Shown: positions 7,968 to 16,796, counted from the first letter of the stretch. The stretch is DNA of 44,193 bases from Dehalococcoidia bacterium (GCA_021160725.1 JAGHCA010000005.1:1-44193); one strand, 5' to 3'. Notes: generated by a model from the sequence alone, not told the origin. Program-made: numbers and translations.

Positions 7968-8657
7968 TTAAAACAGACCCTTATCCTTCAAGCTTAGGTA
8001 GCTCTTGTCACAAACAACGATGTGGTCAAGGACATCAATGCCTATGATTTCGCCAGCTTTAGCCAGCCGCTTGGTTAGCTCGACATCCTCTTTCGAGGGC
8101 TCGGGGTCGCCTGAAGGATGATTATGTACAAAGATTACCGAAGCAGCGGAGGAAGAAACCGCTTCCTTAAACGCCTCTCGAGGATGAACAATGCTTGTAT
8201 CCAGGCTGCCTATGGAAACTGGCATGCAGTTTATTAACCTGTTTCTAGTATCAAGGCAAAGTACCAAAAAATGCTCCTTCTTCTTGCCTTTCAACTGGCT
8301 CCTTACTATGGCAACCACATCCTCCGGGGACAGGAGCGCCGGCCTGGGTTTCTCACCGACATCGGCTTCCAGCCTTTTACTCAATTCAAAGGCAGCTTTA
8401 ATCTGTGCAGTCTTGGCCGGTCCCATGCCACTTATCTGCATCAACTCCTCCACAGAGGCATTGGCAATGCCTCTGAGATTGCCAAATCGACTTAACAGTT
8501 TCTGGCTGGTCACCATGACTGATTCACCTTTGATGCCTCGACCCAGTATTAAGGCTAAAATTTCCTGGGCGGATAGAGCTTCGCTGCCCAATTTTAGCAG
8601 CCTCTCCCTGGGACGCTCACTGAGGGGCAAATCGCGCACAGTAAACGAGTTCTTCAT
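7968..8657 (-). CDS. radC: RadC family protein (UPF0758, JAB/MPN domain)
   Basis: Full-length RadC (229 aa): an N-terminal helix-hairpin-helix part with ISGMGPAKTAQIKAAFEL (about 75-92), then a C-terminal JAB1/MPN-like metalloprotease-fold domain with HNHPSGDPEPSKED. His178, His180 and Asp184 form the expected metal site, with VLDHIVV near residue 209. The name implies DNA repair, but experiments on the family have not fixed a repair role, so the activity is open. It is in a closely spaced minus-strand series (21 nt after the peptidase gene and 23 nt before DUF1893). A second protein made only of the N-terminal domain is encoded at 41468-41761. Confidence 0.92.
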   Translation of the reverse strand: MKNSFTVRDLPLSERPRERLLKLGSEALSAQEILALILGRGIKGESVMVTSQKLLSRFGNLRGIANASVEELMQISGMGPAKTAQIKAAFELSKRLEADVGEKPRPALLSPEDVVAIVRSQLKGKKKEHFLVLCLDTRNRLINCMPVSIGSLDTSIVHPREAFKEAVSSSAASVIFVHNHPSGDPEPSKEDVELTKRLAKAGEIIGIDVLDHIVVCDKSYLSLKDKGLF

Positions 8658-8677
8658 AGCTTACTTTAGATGGTTGA

Positions 8678-9913
8678 TTATCCGGACGGCCTTCTCCATG
8701 TCCGCCTCGCCACAACCCTAGCACCCCATAAAATCAATACTGTGGCTAATGCTACTGACACGGCAATCAAAGCAGGATGATATTGCCGTGTTTTGCTTGC
8801 AACGACAATCTGAGATGTCAGCGTTGCTCGCCAATTAGTATCAAGGCCTTCTATATCAAAACCGTAAACCTCGGTCAAAGCTTCATCATAAGTAGCACCT
8901 TCTTTTAAAAGAGTCAACAAATCGAGCATCCTGTACTGTCCGTAATTATCCAGGAGATACTCTACAAGGCTATAGCTCTGAGCATAGGAGAGTAAAGCTT
9001 TCTCACGCTCGGCAGAAAATGGGCTACACAAACTGCGCACAGAAATAAGCTCATCTTCCTGTACGGCTTCTTCCAGTCGGGCGCGATATTGAGGATCAAG
9101 TTCACCCTCATTATACATAGCTAACCCTTCGTCAAGCCAGAGAGGAAGCTGCCCGTAGGGACTGAAAGTTGCCTGATGAACAACGAGATGTGTTAACTCG
9201 TGAACCAGTGCCCTCTTGCCCCAATCAAGTTCGCTCGGTGGAATACCAATAGCAATTGTACTAAATGCAGTAAAGGCAACTCCGCCAGTCCATTCTTGAG
9301 GAAAAATCATGGCTTCCTGTAAATCAGTGGTAGAGGCATAGATGTATATTTTTATAGGTCTTTCTGGATAAGTGCCAATGTCCTCAGTCAGTCTGGCAAG
9401 CCCTTCCTCGCAAGTATCCATCAATTCCTGAGCAAAGAAATCACTTCCCTCATACCAGAAAAGAGTCAGCTCGCTACCCTGAGGTATAGTACTGGTCAAG
9501 CTCCGCCAGGAAAAACGGTCGTCGTCGAAGTACATTATCTCGGGGGAGGTCTCAAATCTGTTCCCGTCAACATCCTCAATCATCCACCAATATGTGACTT
9601 CAGCGCCAGGGGGCAAGCTCGCATTCCTCATATCCCATACCCAGTTAGCCTCTATACTGCTTGCTGGAGTAAAATCAGCCCAACCTTCACTGATAACTTC
9701 AGCGTAGTTCATCCTATCCACCTGGTAACAAAGTCGGACATCAATGATATCAGCAGAGCTTTCAGCTTCAAGAGTGAACACAGCGCGGCTGGGAAAATCT
9801 ATCTCCACATCGCTCGCTAGAACTGTGATATCACTATCATCTCCGGCTGCGACGAGGGTGGGGCTTAAAAGCATAAGAAGCACCAAAGTTATTAAGACGA
9901 TGCGTTTAATCAT
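8678..9913 (-). CDS. Membrane-anchored peptidase, MA-like zinc metalloprotease
   Basis: Probable secreted or surface zinc peptidase of 411 aa. Residues 5-23 form a signal sequence. A beta-rich N-terminal domain (about 30-130) is followed by the gluzincin core: HELTH at 238-242 and LWLDEGLAMYNEGE (about 258-271), whose Glu262 would be the third zinc ligand. A hydrophobic span (about 381-400) followed by Arg-rich residues anchors the C-terminus, leaving the catalytic domain outside. The substrate is unknown. The start overlaps the prfB stop by 4 nt (ATGA), so it is translated in the same operon, although its function appears unrelated to release factor 2. Confidence 0.85.
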   Translation of the reverse strand: MIKRIVLITLVLLMLLSPTLVAAGDDSDITVLASDVEIDFPSRAVFTLEAESSADIIDVRLCYQVDRMNYAEVISEGWADFTPASSIEANWVWDMRNASLPPGAEVTYWWMIEDVDGNRFETSPEIMYFDDDRFSWRSLTSTIPQGSELTLFWYEGSDFFAQELMDTCEEGLARLTEDIGTYPERPIKIYIYASTTDLQEAMIFPQEWTGGVAFTAFSTIAIGIPPSELDWGKRALVHELTHLVVHQATFSPYGQLPLWLDEGLAMYNEGELDPQYRARLEEAVQEDELISVRSLCSPFSAEREKALLSYAQSYSLVEYLLDNYGQYRMLDLLTLLKEGATYDEALTEVYGFDIEGLDTNWRATLTSQIVVASKTRQYHPALIAVSVALATVLILWGARVVARRTWRRPSG

Positions 9914-11008
9914 TTCCCTACTTTAGACCGAAGGTATTCAGTGATAAATCCATCCAGTTCTCCATCTAACACAGCTTCGGCATTATGAACCTCGTAATCG
10001 GTGCGGTGGTCCTTCACCATTTTGTAGGGGTGAAGAACATAACTCCTAATTTGATTTCCCCAACCCGCTTCAATGCGCTCGCCTTTTAGCCTGGCTCTTT
10101 CCTCCTCTTTTTTCTCTCGGTCCAGCTCCAGGAGGCGAGAGTAGAGTATTTTCAAAGCAGCTTCCTTGTTTTGGTGCTGAGACCTCTGACTCTGACAAGT
10201 AGCTACTAACCCTGTGGGTAAGTGAGTTACCCTGACAGCGCTGCTTGTCTTCTGCATGTGTTGTCCACCAGGACCACTGGATCTGAAGGTATCTATTCTC
10301 AATTCTTCGGGGTTAATCTTGACATCTTCTGTCTCTTCAGCCTCAGGGAGAACTTCGACCAGGGCAAAAGACGTGTGGCGGGCGTGGTCAGCATCAAAAG
10401 GGGAAAGTCTCACTAACCTGTGCACCCCATGCTCACCTTTGAGAGCACCATAAACACAATCTCCCTTAATCTCTACGATAGCGCTTTTGATACCGGCTTC
10501 TTCTCCGGGGGAGACATCTAGGACTTCAGCTTGATAATCATGCCGCTCCGCCCACCTCAAATACATCCTGAGCAACATGTTTGCCCAATCTTGAGACTCC
10601 GTACCACCGGCACCAGCATGAAGGGCGAGCATGGCATTTCGACTATCGTAATCGCCAGTAAAAAGCTGCCGACTCTCCAACTGTTCAAACCGTGAGTTCA
10701 GCTTTTTTAGCTCCAGTTGTATCTCTTCTTGCAAGGAGTAATCTTCCTCTTCCATAGCCAGGTTAATCATTTCCCGGAGGTCGGCAGCTTTCTTCTCCAG
10801 TTCACGCCAAGCGTTGACCAAACTCTTCTTGCTGCTGAGTTTCCGCATGACAGCCTGAGCTTTAGCCGGGTCACTCCAAAAATCAGGTTGGGCTGATGCT
10901 GCCTCTATCTCGGCAATTTCCTTTTCCTTGCCAGAGATGTCAAAGGTGCACCATGATGTCTGAGATTTGGCGAAGCAATGCTTCCAAATTTTCCTTCTCT
11001 TCTTGCAT
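9910..11008 (-). CDS. prfB: Peptide chain release factor 2 (programmed frameshift)
   Basis: Release factor recognising UGA and UAA. The long open frame starts only at 10848, but reading back from ATG 11008 (preceded by GGAGGGATAA) gives 22 codons ending CTT TGA C. A +1 shift at CTT then enters the main frame at Asp23, for a 365-residue protein, the normal size. The recognition tripeptide SPF is at about 202-204 and the catalytic GGQ (SGPGGQHMQKTSSAV) at about 247-249, matching known RF2 numbering. The in-frame UGA allows autoregulation: low RF2 favours frameshifting. It lies 52 nt downstream of nfi and overlaps the peptidase gene by 4 nt. Confidence 0.95.
10939..10954 (-). other. RF2 +1 programmed frameshift site
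   Basis: On the minus strand the sequence reads ATG GTG CAC CTT TGA C. CTT TGA C is the invariant RF2 slippery site; the UGA occupies 10942-10940. GGTG at 10952-10949 can pair with the anti-Shine-Dalgarno and stands exactly 3 nt before CTT, the spacing needed to stimulate the shift. The pairing is weaker than the AGGGGG of E. coli. Confidence 0.93.
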
Positions 11009-11060
11009 TTATCCCTCCTGCATTCATGATATGGTCAACCATATAAATCTCGGTATGCTT

Positions 11061-11774
11061 TTACCTGTCATCATGATCAAACTCACTCCGATGGGAGTCT
11101 GGCTCGAAGACTAGTCTGCCCGCGGCAGCAAGGTGAGCCAGGCGGGTAGGTTCAGGAAGCCTATAACCCCGGCAGCATTTTATCACCCATTGTAAAGCCG
11201 ATGCTAGGTCAATTCTGTGACCCACGGAGACATACACTGGCTTTACTCTTGTTTTAGTCCTTAACGCTGCTCCAATAAGCTTCCCATTATCAAGTAGTTC
11301 AGCATGAGAGCCAGCTTCTTCTCCGACTGTCTGATGCCGGCCACAAAGGATAGATTTCGCACAGCCTATAGTAGGCAAATCGAGAAAAAGTCCCACATGT
11401 GAGGCAAGCCCGAATCTACGAGGATGAGCGATCCCTTGGCCATCAATCATAATAAGGTCGGGAGCATTACATACTTTTTTACAAGCAGCCAGAATCAATG
11501 GGCTTTCTCTAAAAGACAATAAGCCAGGAATATAAGGAAAGTCAATCTTATCTTCAGCTATCTCCACCTCGACTATGCTGAACTCAGGATAACGGAGAAT
11601 CACCACTGCTCCTCTGGCTACACCCTGAGTATCAGGAGCAGAGATGTCAATACCGGCGACAAGGCGCGGCTTAATAACTCCGTTTTCAGTTACCACCCTT
11701 TTTGCCAGGCTCAATTGTATTTCTCTAGCTTGGGCTGTGCTCACCTCCCACCCGTGTAATGCATACACCCTCAT
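11061..11774 (-). CDS. nfi: Endonuclease V
   Basis: Endonuclease V cleaves DNA (or RNA) near deaminated bases such as inosine. The 237 aa protein shows the family motifs: LVAGIDISAPD with the first catalytic Asp, YIPGLLSFRESP, LIMIDGQGIAHPRRFGLASH with the second Asp, and GCAKSILCG. VSVGHRIDLASAL comes near the end. The frame opens at 11798, but the ATG at 11774 is preferred. A perfect TATAAT on the minus strand (11787-11782) ends 7 nt before it and there is no Shine-Dalgarno, so the transcript would begin at or next to this ATG. It heads the series nfi-prfB-peptidase-radC-DUF1893-SBP and diverges from the ATPase operon. Confidence 0.93.
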   Translation of the reverse strand: MRVYALHGWEVSTAQAREIQLSLAKRVVTENGVIKPRLVAGIDISAPDTQGVARGAVVILRYPEFSIVEVEIAEDKIDFPYIPGLLSFRESPLILAACKKVCNAPDLIMIDGQGIAHPRRFGLASHVGLFLDLPTIGCAKSILCGRHQTVGEEAGSHAELLDNGKLIGAALRTKTRVKPVYVSVGHRIDLASALQWVIKCCRGYRLPEPTRLAHLAAAGRLVFEPDSHRSEFDHDDR

Positions 11775-11781
11775 GTCTTGA

Positions 11782-11787
11782 ATTATA
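11782..11787 (-). promoter_or_regulatory. -10 box of nfi (leaderless arrangement)
   Basis: Perfect TATAAT on the minus strand, separated by 7 nt from the nfi ATG at 11774. A poor -35 match (TTTGCT) lies 17 nt further upstream. Transcription would start at about the first base of the start codon. Confidence 0.55.
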
Positions 11788-11861
11788 GAGCATTTCACTT
11801 TGGTAGCAAACTCTGAGGCTGTTGATATGTAAGGAATATGGATACTTACGAGGGTATCTGT

Positions 11862-11890
11862 TTGGCAAGAAAAAACAGTTTTGCTATAAT
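11862..11890 (+). promoter_or_regulatory. Promoter of the V/A-ATPase operon
   Basis: TTGGCA (11862-11867), a 17-nt spacer, and a perfect TATAAT (11885-11890) form a near-consensus sigma-70 promoter. Transcription would begin near 11897, leaving an untranslated leader of about 107 nt before the first ATPase gene. The leader contains ACCGG (near 11918) and CCGGT (near 11979) that could pair, but no known regulatory RNA was recognised. Confidence 0.75.
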
Positions 11891-12003
11891 CGCAGATGTA
11901 ATAAAGTCGTTAGTTACCGGAATGATTATCTGCCCGATTGTGGAACAGCTTATGTGCAAACCTTGTCTGGGATCAACCCGGTGAGCTACTGAGGAGATGT
12001 ATT

Positions 12004-12315
12004 ATGCCTGAAAAAATCGCCAGTAGTGTAGAAGTCATCGAGCTCGAAGCTGAAAAGATGCTCGAAGAGGCAAGGACCAGAGCCAACAAAATTCTCCTTG
12101 AAGCCAGAGAAGAGGCTAGGAAAATACTTGCATCCCCGTTGCCTCTCGATGCGGTAAAAGCTGAATATGACAAGATTGTGAGTAGAGCTAGAGCAGAGGC
12201 TGATGAAAAAATCAGGGACTCTGAGAAGAAAGCTGCTGAAATCGGCATCAATGCTGATAAGAAAGCAGGAGAGATTACGGAGCTCATGGTAAATCTTGTT
12301 ACGGGCAAACGTTAA
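12004..12315 (+). CDS. V/A-type ATP synthase subunit H (peripheral stalk)
   Basis: Short coiled-coil subunit (103 aa) of the peripheral stalk that pairs with subunit E to hold the A3B3 head against the membrane sector. Nearly the whole chain is a charged helix with repeated Glu/Ala/Arg heptads (EAEKMLEEARTRANKILLEA), broken once by ASPLPLDAVK. The frame is open from 11938, but ATG 12004 is chosen because GAGGAG lies 8 nt upstream. It is the first gene of the operon, and subunit I starts 1 nt after its stop. The position before I is the same as in methanogen operons, which supports the assignment of this low-complexity protein. Confidence 0.8.
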   Translation: MPEKIASSVEVIELEAEKMLEEARTRANKILLEAREEARKILASPLPLDAVKAEYDKIVSRARAEADEKIRDSEKKAAEIGINADKKAGEITELMVNLVTGKR

Positions 12316-12316
12316 T

Positions 12317-14305
12317 ATGATACCTCTAATAGTCAATACACCGGATCCTATGGCTAAAGTCAGGGTATTGACTACCAAGGACTATTCCACCAAAACCCTC
12401 AAAACTCTGCATACTGCTGGGGTGCTTCATGTTGAAAAAAGTGAGGAACTAAAGCCTGTAGACAAAGAAGCCATTGAAAAGGAACGAGGGGAAGTCGGTG
12501 AATTACTAACAAGCATTAACGATATCTTATCTTACATACCAGAAGGGGAAACAGTATCGCCAACAGAGGATGTGGGGGTTATATATACCAGGCCTCTGAG
12601 TGAAATTGACAGCGAAGTGAGGTTACTGTGTACTAAGCTCAGCAACATGCATCAAAAAGCCGCCAAACTCAGCGAGGAGGTTGAGAAGCTACAAGGACTA
12701 AGCAAGTATCTTAGCTCTCTGGAGCCGCTGGCTGATATTAGATTGAGGGATTTAGATTTTTCTGGAAGTTATCTTTTCTCCCGGGTTTTCATTCTTCCCA
12801 ATGAGGCATATCAACTTCTATACCACGAGATTAAGGATTACCTGCTTGACAGCAATGCTATTACGTTAGAAAACGAAACCATCTTCTATATAATTGCCAG
12901 GGTTAGAGACCAAAAAACTGTCGAGTCTGTGGTTAGGAGTGGCGGTGGCGAGATTCTACAGATACCGGAAGCCGATTTGACGGTTCGTGAATTTCTTGAA
13001 GTGACCGACGGTAATATTCACAGTCTTGAAGGAGAGCTGGCAGAGCTTCATGCCGAGATTGAAAGGAAGACCAGGGAGAATCTAGAAGAGCTCGTTCTTT
13101 TCAGGGAGGCGCTATCAGCAGAAACTGAAAGGTTAGCGGTTTTAGAAAAGGCCTGTGAAGCAAAATATGTCACTTTAATTGAGGGATGGATTCCAGAGAA
13201 TAATATTGAGGATACAATTTCCGAGCTTAAAGAGAACATAGACTTTGTGTTCGTTGATACGAGGAAACCAGAACAAGCAGAAGAACCACCCACCAAATTG
13301 AGGAATATAGGTGCTCTTAAACCGTTCGAAGTCTTGGTCAACATGTTCGGTACACCAAAGTATAGAGAATGGGATCCCACACCGCTAACAGCCTATTCAT
13401 TTGCAGTCTTCTTTGGTCTTATGCTTTGTGATGTTGCCTATGCTATTGGCATTATACTGGCTGCGAGATTTTTAATACGTAAATTTGTTGATGATCCCTA
13501 TTCTGAGGGTTACAGGTTATTCCAGCGAGTGCTTTATATCAGTGGAGGAGTGGCTCTGGTGCTCGGCTTATTGACCGGGAATTACCTCGGCGATGTATAC
13601 TACTTGCTGTTTGGGGTTGACAGCGTATTGCATTTGGGGCCTGTCAGAGAATGGCTTACTGATCCTATTTCTTTCATAATCCTTTCTATTATACTGGGGC
13701 TTATTCATGTAAACACAGCTCATATGATGGCATTGATTGGTGGGGTGATAAAAAGGGACAAAGGCATAGTGGTCAACAAGATTGCACTCTTTACGCTCCA
13801 GATCTTTGGCATCCCTATAATTCTGCTGTGGTTATTCAATATATCGCTGCCGGTAAGCCCAGGCGTGTACACCATATTTTTGTATATTGTGGGAGCCAGT
13901 GTAGTAGCTATAGTAGTGTCATCTTTCATGCAGCGAGGTGGTCTGGGAGCTATCTTCTGGATTTTTGACCTGACCGGTCTTCTTGGCGACGTAATGTCGT
14001 ATGCCAGACTGGCAGGAGTTGGTCTGGCTACATTCTACCTGGCGTCGAGCTTTAATATGCTGGCGAAGTTGTTCTCCGGAATGATACCCGGCGTGATCGG
14101 AGTCATACTAGGAGCTATCCTGGCAATTGTAGTTCTGGTCTTCGGGCATCTTATCAACCTGGCTCTCAGCGGTATCGGTTGTTTCGTACACTCCTTAAGA
14201 TTATGCTTTGTTGAGTTCTTATCCAAGTTTTACGAAGGTGGTGGTGAGGTATATAGTCCGTTCAGATTGAAGACGCGACCTGCACTTATAAAAGGGAAGG
14301 CTTAA
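12317..14305 (+). CDS. ntpI: V/A-type ATP synthase subunit I (membrane a subunit)
   Basis: Large stator subunit that forms the ion half-channels against the K ring. From ATG 12317 it has 662 aa. The N-terminal 330 or so residues are cytoplasmic and partly coiled coil (MHQKAAKLSEEVEKLQGL). The rest holds about seven to eight membrane spans. The essential arginine is in SYARLAGVGLATFYLAS in the penultimate helices, with GHLINLALSGIGCFVHSLRL and FVEFLSKFYEGGGEVYSPF closing the protein, all typical of the family. An ATG at 12350 gives the family-like N-terminus MAKVRVLTTKDY and is an alternative start. A frame-compatible TTG at 12296 is unlikely. Confidence 0.93.
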   Translation: MIPLIVNTPDPMAKVRVLTTKDYSTKTLKTLHTAGVLHVEKSEELKPVDKEAIEKERGEVGELLTSINDILSYIPEGETVSPTEDVGVIYTRPLSEIDSEVRLLCTKLSNMHQKAAKLSEEVEKLQGLSKYLSSLEPLADIRLRDLDFSGSYLFSRVFILPNEAYQLLYHEIKDYLLDSNAITLENETIFYIIARVRDQKTVESVVRSGGGEILQIPEADLTVREFLEVTDGNIHSLEGELAELHAEIERKTRENLEELVLFREALSAETERLAVLEKACEAKYVTLIEGWIPENNIEDTISELKENIDFVFVDTRKPEQAEEPPTKLRNIGALKPFEVLVNMFGTPKYREWDPTPLTAYSFAVFFGLMLCDVAYAIGIILAARFLIRKFVDDPYSEGYRLFQRVLYISGGVALVLGLLTGNYLGDVYYLLFGVDSVLHLGPVREWLTDPISFIILSIILGLIHVNTAHMMALIGGVIKRDKGIVVNKIALFTLQIFGIPIILLWLFNISLPVSPGVYTIFLYIVGASVVAIVVSSFMQRGGLGAIFWIFDLTGLLGDVMSYARLAGVGLATFYLASSFNMLAKLFSGMIPGVIGVILGAILAIVVLVFGHLINLALSGIGCFVHSLRLCFVEFLSKFYEGGGEVYSPFRLKTRPALIKGKA

Positions 14306-14323
14306 AATAGGAGGTATAAATAA

Positions 14324-14791
14324 ATGATAGATCCAATCGCATTAGCTAGTATTGGTGGGGCAGTGGCGTTGATTGCTGGTTTAGTTGGTTCAGCTATCGG
14401 GATTGCCATTGCTGCATCGGGTGGGCTGGCTACATTATCCGAGGACCCTCGGCAGTTCAGGAATGTGCTGATACTAGCATCATTGCCGATGACGCAGTCC
14501 TTTTACGGGCTAATAGTGCTCATCCTTGTATTAACGAGCGTGCTTCCCAATATACCTGCCGAGGGCAGTGCTGGCACTGTGGCTCTTGGTGTTAGTCTTA
14601 TATCCGCTTTCGCTTTTGGTTTTTCAGCAGTGTATCAGGGTATGGTTTGTGCCTCAGGTATCGCAATGTTACCTAAGACCGGAGGGAAAATACTAACCAG
14701 TTCTATGATGTTGGCAGTCTTTGTTGAGCTGATAGCTGTTCTCGCTCTGGTGTTCACAATAATGGCATTTACCCTGCTTGGTCTTATGTAG
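14324..14791 (+). CDS. ntpK: V/A-type ATP synthase subunit K (rotor ring, Na+-type site)
   Basis: Rotor-ring proteolipid of 155 aa with four hydrophobic helices, i.e. a fused duplicated hairpin with one ion carboxylate, Glu135 (AVFVELIAVL). The first hairpin has LPMTQSFYG (L54, T57, Q58, Y61) and the second AVYQGMVCASG (Q105). These match the Na+ ligands described for Enterococcus hirae NtpK (L61, T64, Q65, Y68, Q110, E139), so Na+ coupling is predicted. A clear AGGAGG ribosome site precedes the ATG. The high glycine content (GGAVALIAGLVGSAIG) is typical of ring packing. The ion specificity is inferred from ligands only. Confidence 0.92.
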   Translation: MIDPIALASIGGAVALIAGLVGSAIGIAIAASGGLATLSEDPRQFRNVLILASLPMTQSFYGLIVLILVLTSVLPNIPAEGSAGTVALGVSLISAFAFGFSAVYQGMVCASGIAMLPKTGGKILTSSMMLAVFVELIAVLALVFTIMAFTLLGLM

Positions 14792-14800
14792 AGGTGCTTT

Positions 14801-15388
14801 ATGGGAATGGATAAGATAAAGGGCGCTATCATCTCCAAGGTCGAGACGGAAGCTAGCGAAATAATAAATGATGCTAAGGAGAAAGCACACGAGGAGATAG
14901 AGAAGGCTAAAAGACAGCGCGAAGCGAAGTTCGAGACAGTGAGAGACAAAATACTAATGGAGGCAGAGGAGGAAGCTGTGAGAATTTTGGCCCGAGCTTC
15001 TATAAAAGCGCGGCAGCAGCTATCGAGTGCGAAAGCTGACACTATTGCCAAAATAATTGATGGGGTGCGGGAGGAATTGTCCCGAATTGCAATCGGTGAA
15101 AGCTACTTTCTAAGCTTGATAAGGGAAGCTGTGGAGGGACTCGGCGTAGATAAAGCCAGGATTTACGTTTCCCCAAAAGATGTAAGCACCGTAAAAAAAC
15201 TTCTTGAAGCGGATAAGGAATTTTCTGGCAAGATATTGGAGGTCAGGGAGTCCAATTGCCTGGGAGGGGTCATAGCTGAGGATGTCGAGGGCAAGCTCAC
15301 AATAGATAATACTTATGAAACCAGGCTAGAAATGCTGCTACCAAGGATATTGCCAGAGATAAGTAAGCAACTCTTTGAATCTCCGTAA
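14801..15388 (+). CDS. ntpE: V/A-type ATP synthase subunit E
   Basis: Peripheral-stalk subunit of 195 aa. The N-terminal half is a long charged helix (EASEIINDAKEKAHEEIEKA) that would form a coiled coil with subunit H. The C-terminal half is an alpha/beta globular domain that contacts subunit B, with RIYVSPKDVSTVKKLL and the family-typical SNCLGGVIAEDVEGKLTIDN followed by TYETRLEMLLP. It lies 9 nt after ntpK and 9 nt before ntpC with ribosome sites in between, consistent with one transcript. Length and order (after K, before C) are as expected. Confidence 0.92.
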   Translation: MGMDKIKGAIISKVETEASEIINDAKEKAHEEIEKAKRQREAKFETVRDKILMEAEEEAVRILARASIKARQQLSSAKADTIAKIIDGVREELSRIAIGESYFLSLIREAVEGLGVDKARIYVSPKDVSTVKKLLEADKEFSGKILEVRESNCLGGVIAEDVEGKLTIDNTYETRLEMLLPRILPEISKQLFESP

Positions 15389-15397
15389 AGGAATGCT

Positions 15398-16441
15398 GTG
15401 CCTAGTATAAACTATGCATTTATATCGTCTTACCTGAAGGGGCAAGAAGCCAGGCTGGTGACTTCTGAGCATGTAGATAGCTTGCTAACAACGTCTAGCA
15501 TACAGGATGCCTTGGCAACTGTACGGGAGACCGATGTAGGAAGCTATCTGGAAGAATTGCCTGTTAGGACCTTTGATTATCTAGACGAATGCCTGTGGAA
15601 ATATCTTGCACAACGCTTGGCTTACATAGAGTGGTTCAAGCTCGTGCCGCAGGATGTGATGAAGACATTGAGGGCATATAGAGTGAAGTACGACATCTTC
15701 AATATCAAAGCTGCTTTGGCAGGCATTGTGGCTGCCAAGAGAGCCAAAATGATACCAATGGGGGTAATCCATAACAATGGATTACTTGATGAACTTTTTA
15801 ATGCTGAAAGTGTAGGTGATATCATCCAGCTACTTATCAAGTGCAAACTGGAAGACTATGTACCTATCATGGAGCAATACAAGACATATGAAGGCAAAAA
15901 GTCGAAGCTCCAATTCATCGAGATTGTGACTAAGCTAGACGGTGAGTATTATAAAAACATGCTAAATATGGCAAGAGGAATAAAAGATGGCTCTATCCTT
16001 ACTAAAGCCTTTGGCTTAGTGATAGACCTAACGAACCTGCAAATTATCTCAAGAGCTGTAATTGGAGGTGAGGGGCTCCAGGCTGCCGAATTTACTATTG
16101 CTGGCGGGTACGAAATTGCAGATGACACTATTAGAGAGATACTATCTCTTAAGATATCTGACATGCCCACCAGGCTGGAGAATACTCAATACTCAGATGT
16201 GGCAAAAGAAATATTAATTAGCTATGATAAAACCAGAAGCATCACGGCTGTAGATGAAATTATCGAGAAGCATAAATTCAGAATGCTGAAGGAAGTTTTA
16301 GCACCCAGGGTGCTATCCCCATTAGTGTTGTTCTGGTATTTAATCCTGAAAGAAGTTGAAATACGCAATTTGAGGCTAATTCTAAAAGCAGTAGAAGATG
16401 GTGTTCCTGTTCAGGAAATAAGAGATTATTTGGTGTTGTGA
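15398..16441 (+). CDS. ntpC: V/A-type ATP synthase subunit C (central stalk base)
   Basis: AC39/V0-d-like subunit of 347 aa that caps the K ring and couples it to the D/F rotor shaft. The all-helical protein starts with INYAFISSYLKGQEARLV and shows the three-fold helical repeats of the family, such as DYVPIMEQYKTYEG and KAFGLVIDLTNLQIISRA. It ends with PLVLFWYLILKEVEIRNLRLI, the conserved C-terminal signature. The start codon is GTG at 15398 with AAAGGA about 5 nt upstream. Its stop is followed after 1 nt by the subunit F start, implying coupled translation. Confidence 0.92.
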   Translation: MPSINYAFISSYLKGQEARLVTSEHVDSLLTTSSIQDALATVRETDVGSYLEELPVRTFDYLDECLWKYLAQRLAYIEWFKLVPQDVMKTLRAYRVKYDIFNIKAALAGIVAAKRAKMIPMGVIHNNGLLDELFNAESVGDIIQLLIKCKLEDYVPIMEQYKTYEGKKSKLQFIEIVTKLDGEYYKNMLNMARGIKDGSILTKAFGLVIDLTNLQIISRAVIGGEGLQAAEFTIAGGYEIADDTIREILSLKISDMPTRLENTQYSDVAKEILISYDKTRSITAVDEIIEKHKFRMLKEVLAPRVLSPLVLFWYLILKEVEIRNLRLILKAVEDGVPVQEIRDYLVL

Positions 16442-16442
16442 C

Positions 16443-16796
16443 ATGATGCCTATCCGACACTTAGATATAGCTGTCATAGGTGATGAGGAACTGGTCAACG
16501 TACTGAGGTTGGCTGGTATCAGCAAGTATTACATGATAAAAGGCGACCATGAAATCCGTGAAAATGTGAGGAAAGCTCTAGCTGAGTTGCTAGCCGATCC
16601 TGATGCAGGCATAGTAATTATATTGGAGGACTATGCAGAATATGTTAAGGATCTTGTGGCCCAAGTTAAGAAAGGGAAAGGAATCACCCCTGTAATCGTC
16701 GAAGTTCCATCGAAATTTGGCACAAAGTACCCGGATGTTAGGGAATATTACAGAGCACTTATCAGAGAATCTATAGGGTTTGAAGTGGAAATTTGA
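16443..16796 (+). CDS. V/A-type ATP synthase subunit F
   Basis: Small Rossmann-like subunit (117 aa) of the rotor shaft, binding the D subunit. The N-terminus HLDIAVIGDEELVNVLRLAG and the middle AGIVIILEDYAEYVKDLV are typical, with PVIVEVPSKFGTKYPDVREYY and a final helix (RESIGFEVEI) that would reach into the head. Tandem ATG codons at 16443 and 16446 make the exact start ambiguous by one residue. It overlaps nothing, lies 1 nt after ntpC and 29 nt before ntpA, and a GGAGG ribosome site precedes the latter. Confidence 0.9.
   Translation: MMPIRHLDIAVIGDEELVNVLRLAGISKYYMIKGDHEIRENVRKALAELLADPDAGIVIILEDYAEYVKDLVAQVKKGKGITPVIVEVPSKFGTKYPDVREYYRALIRESIGFEVEI

Noticed and set aside
12296-12316. 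Upstream TTG start for subunit I
   Set aside because: Lies inside the subunit H gene with no ribosome site; ATG 12317 or 12350 gives a more family-like start.
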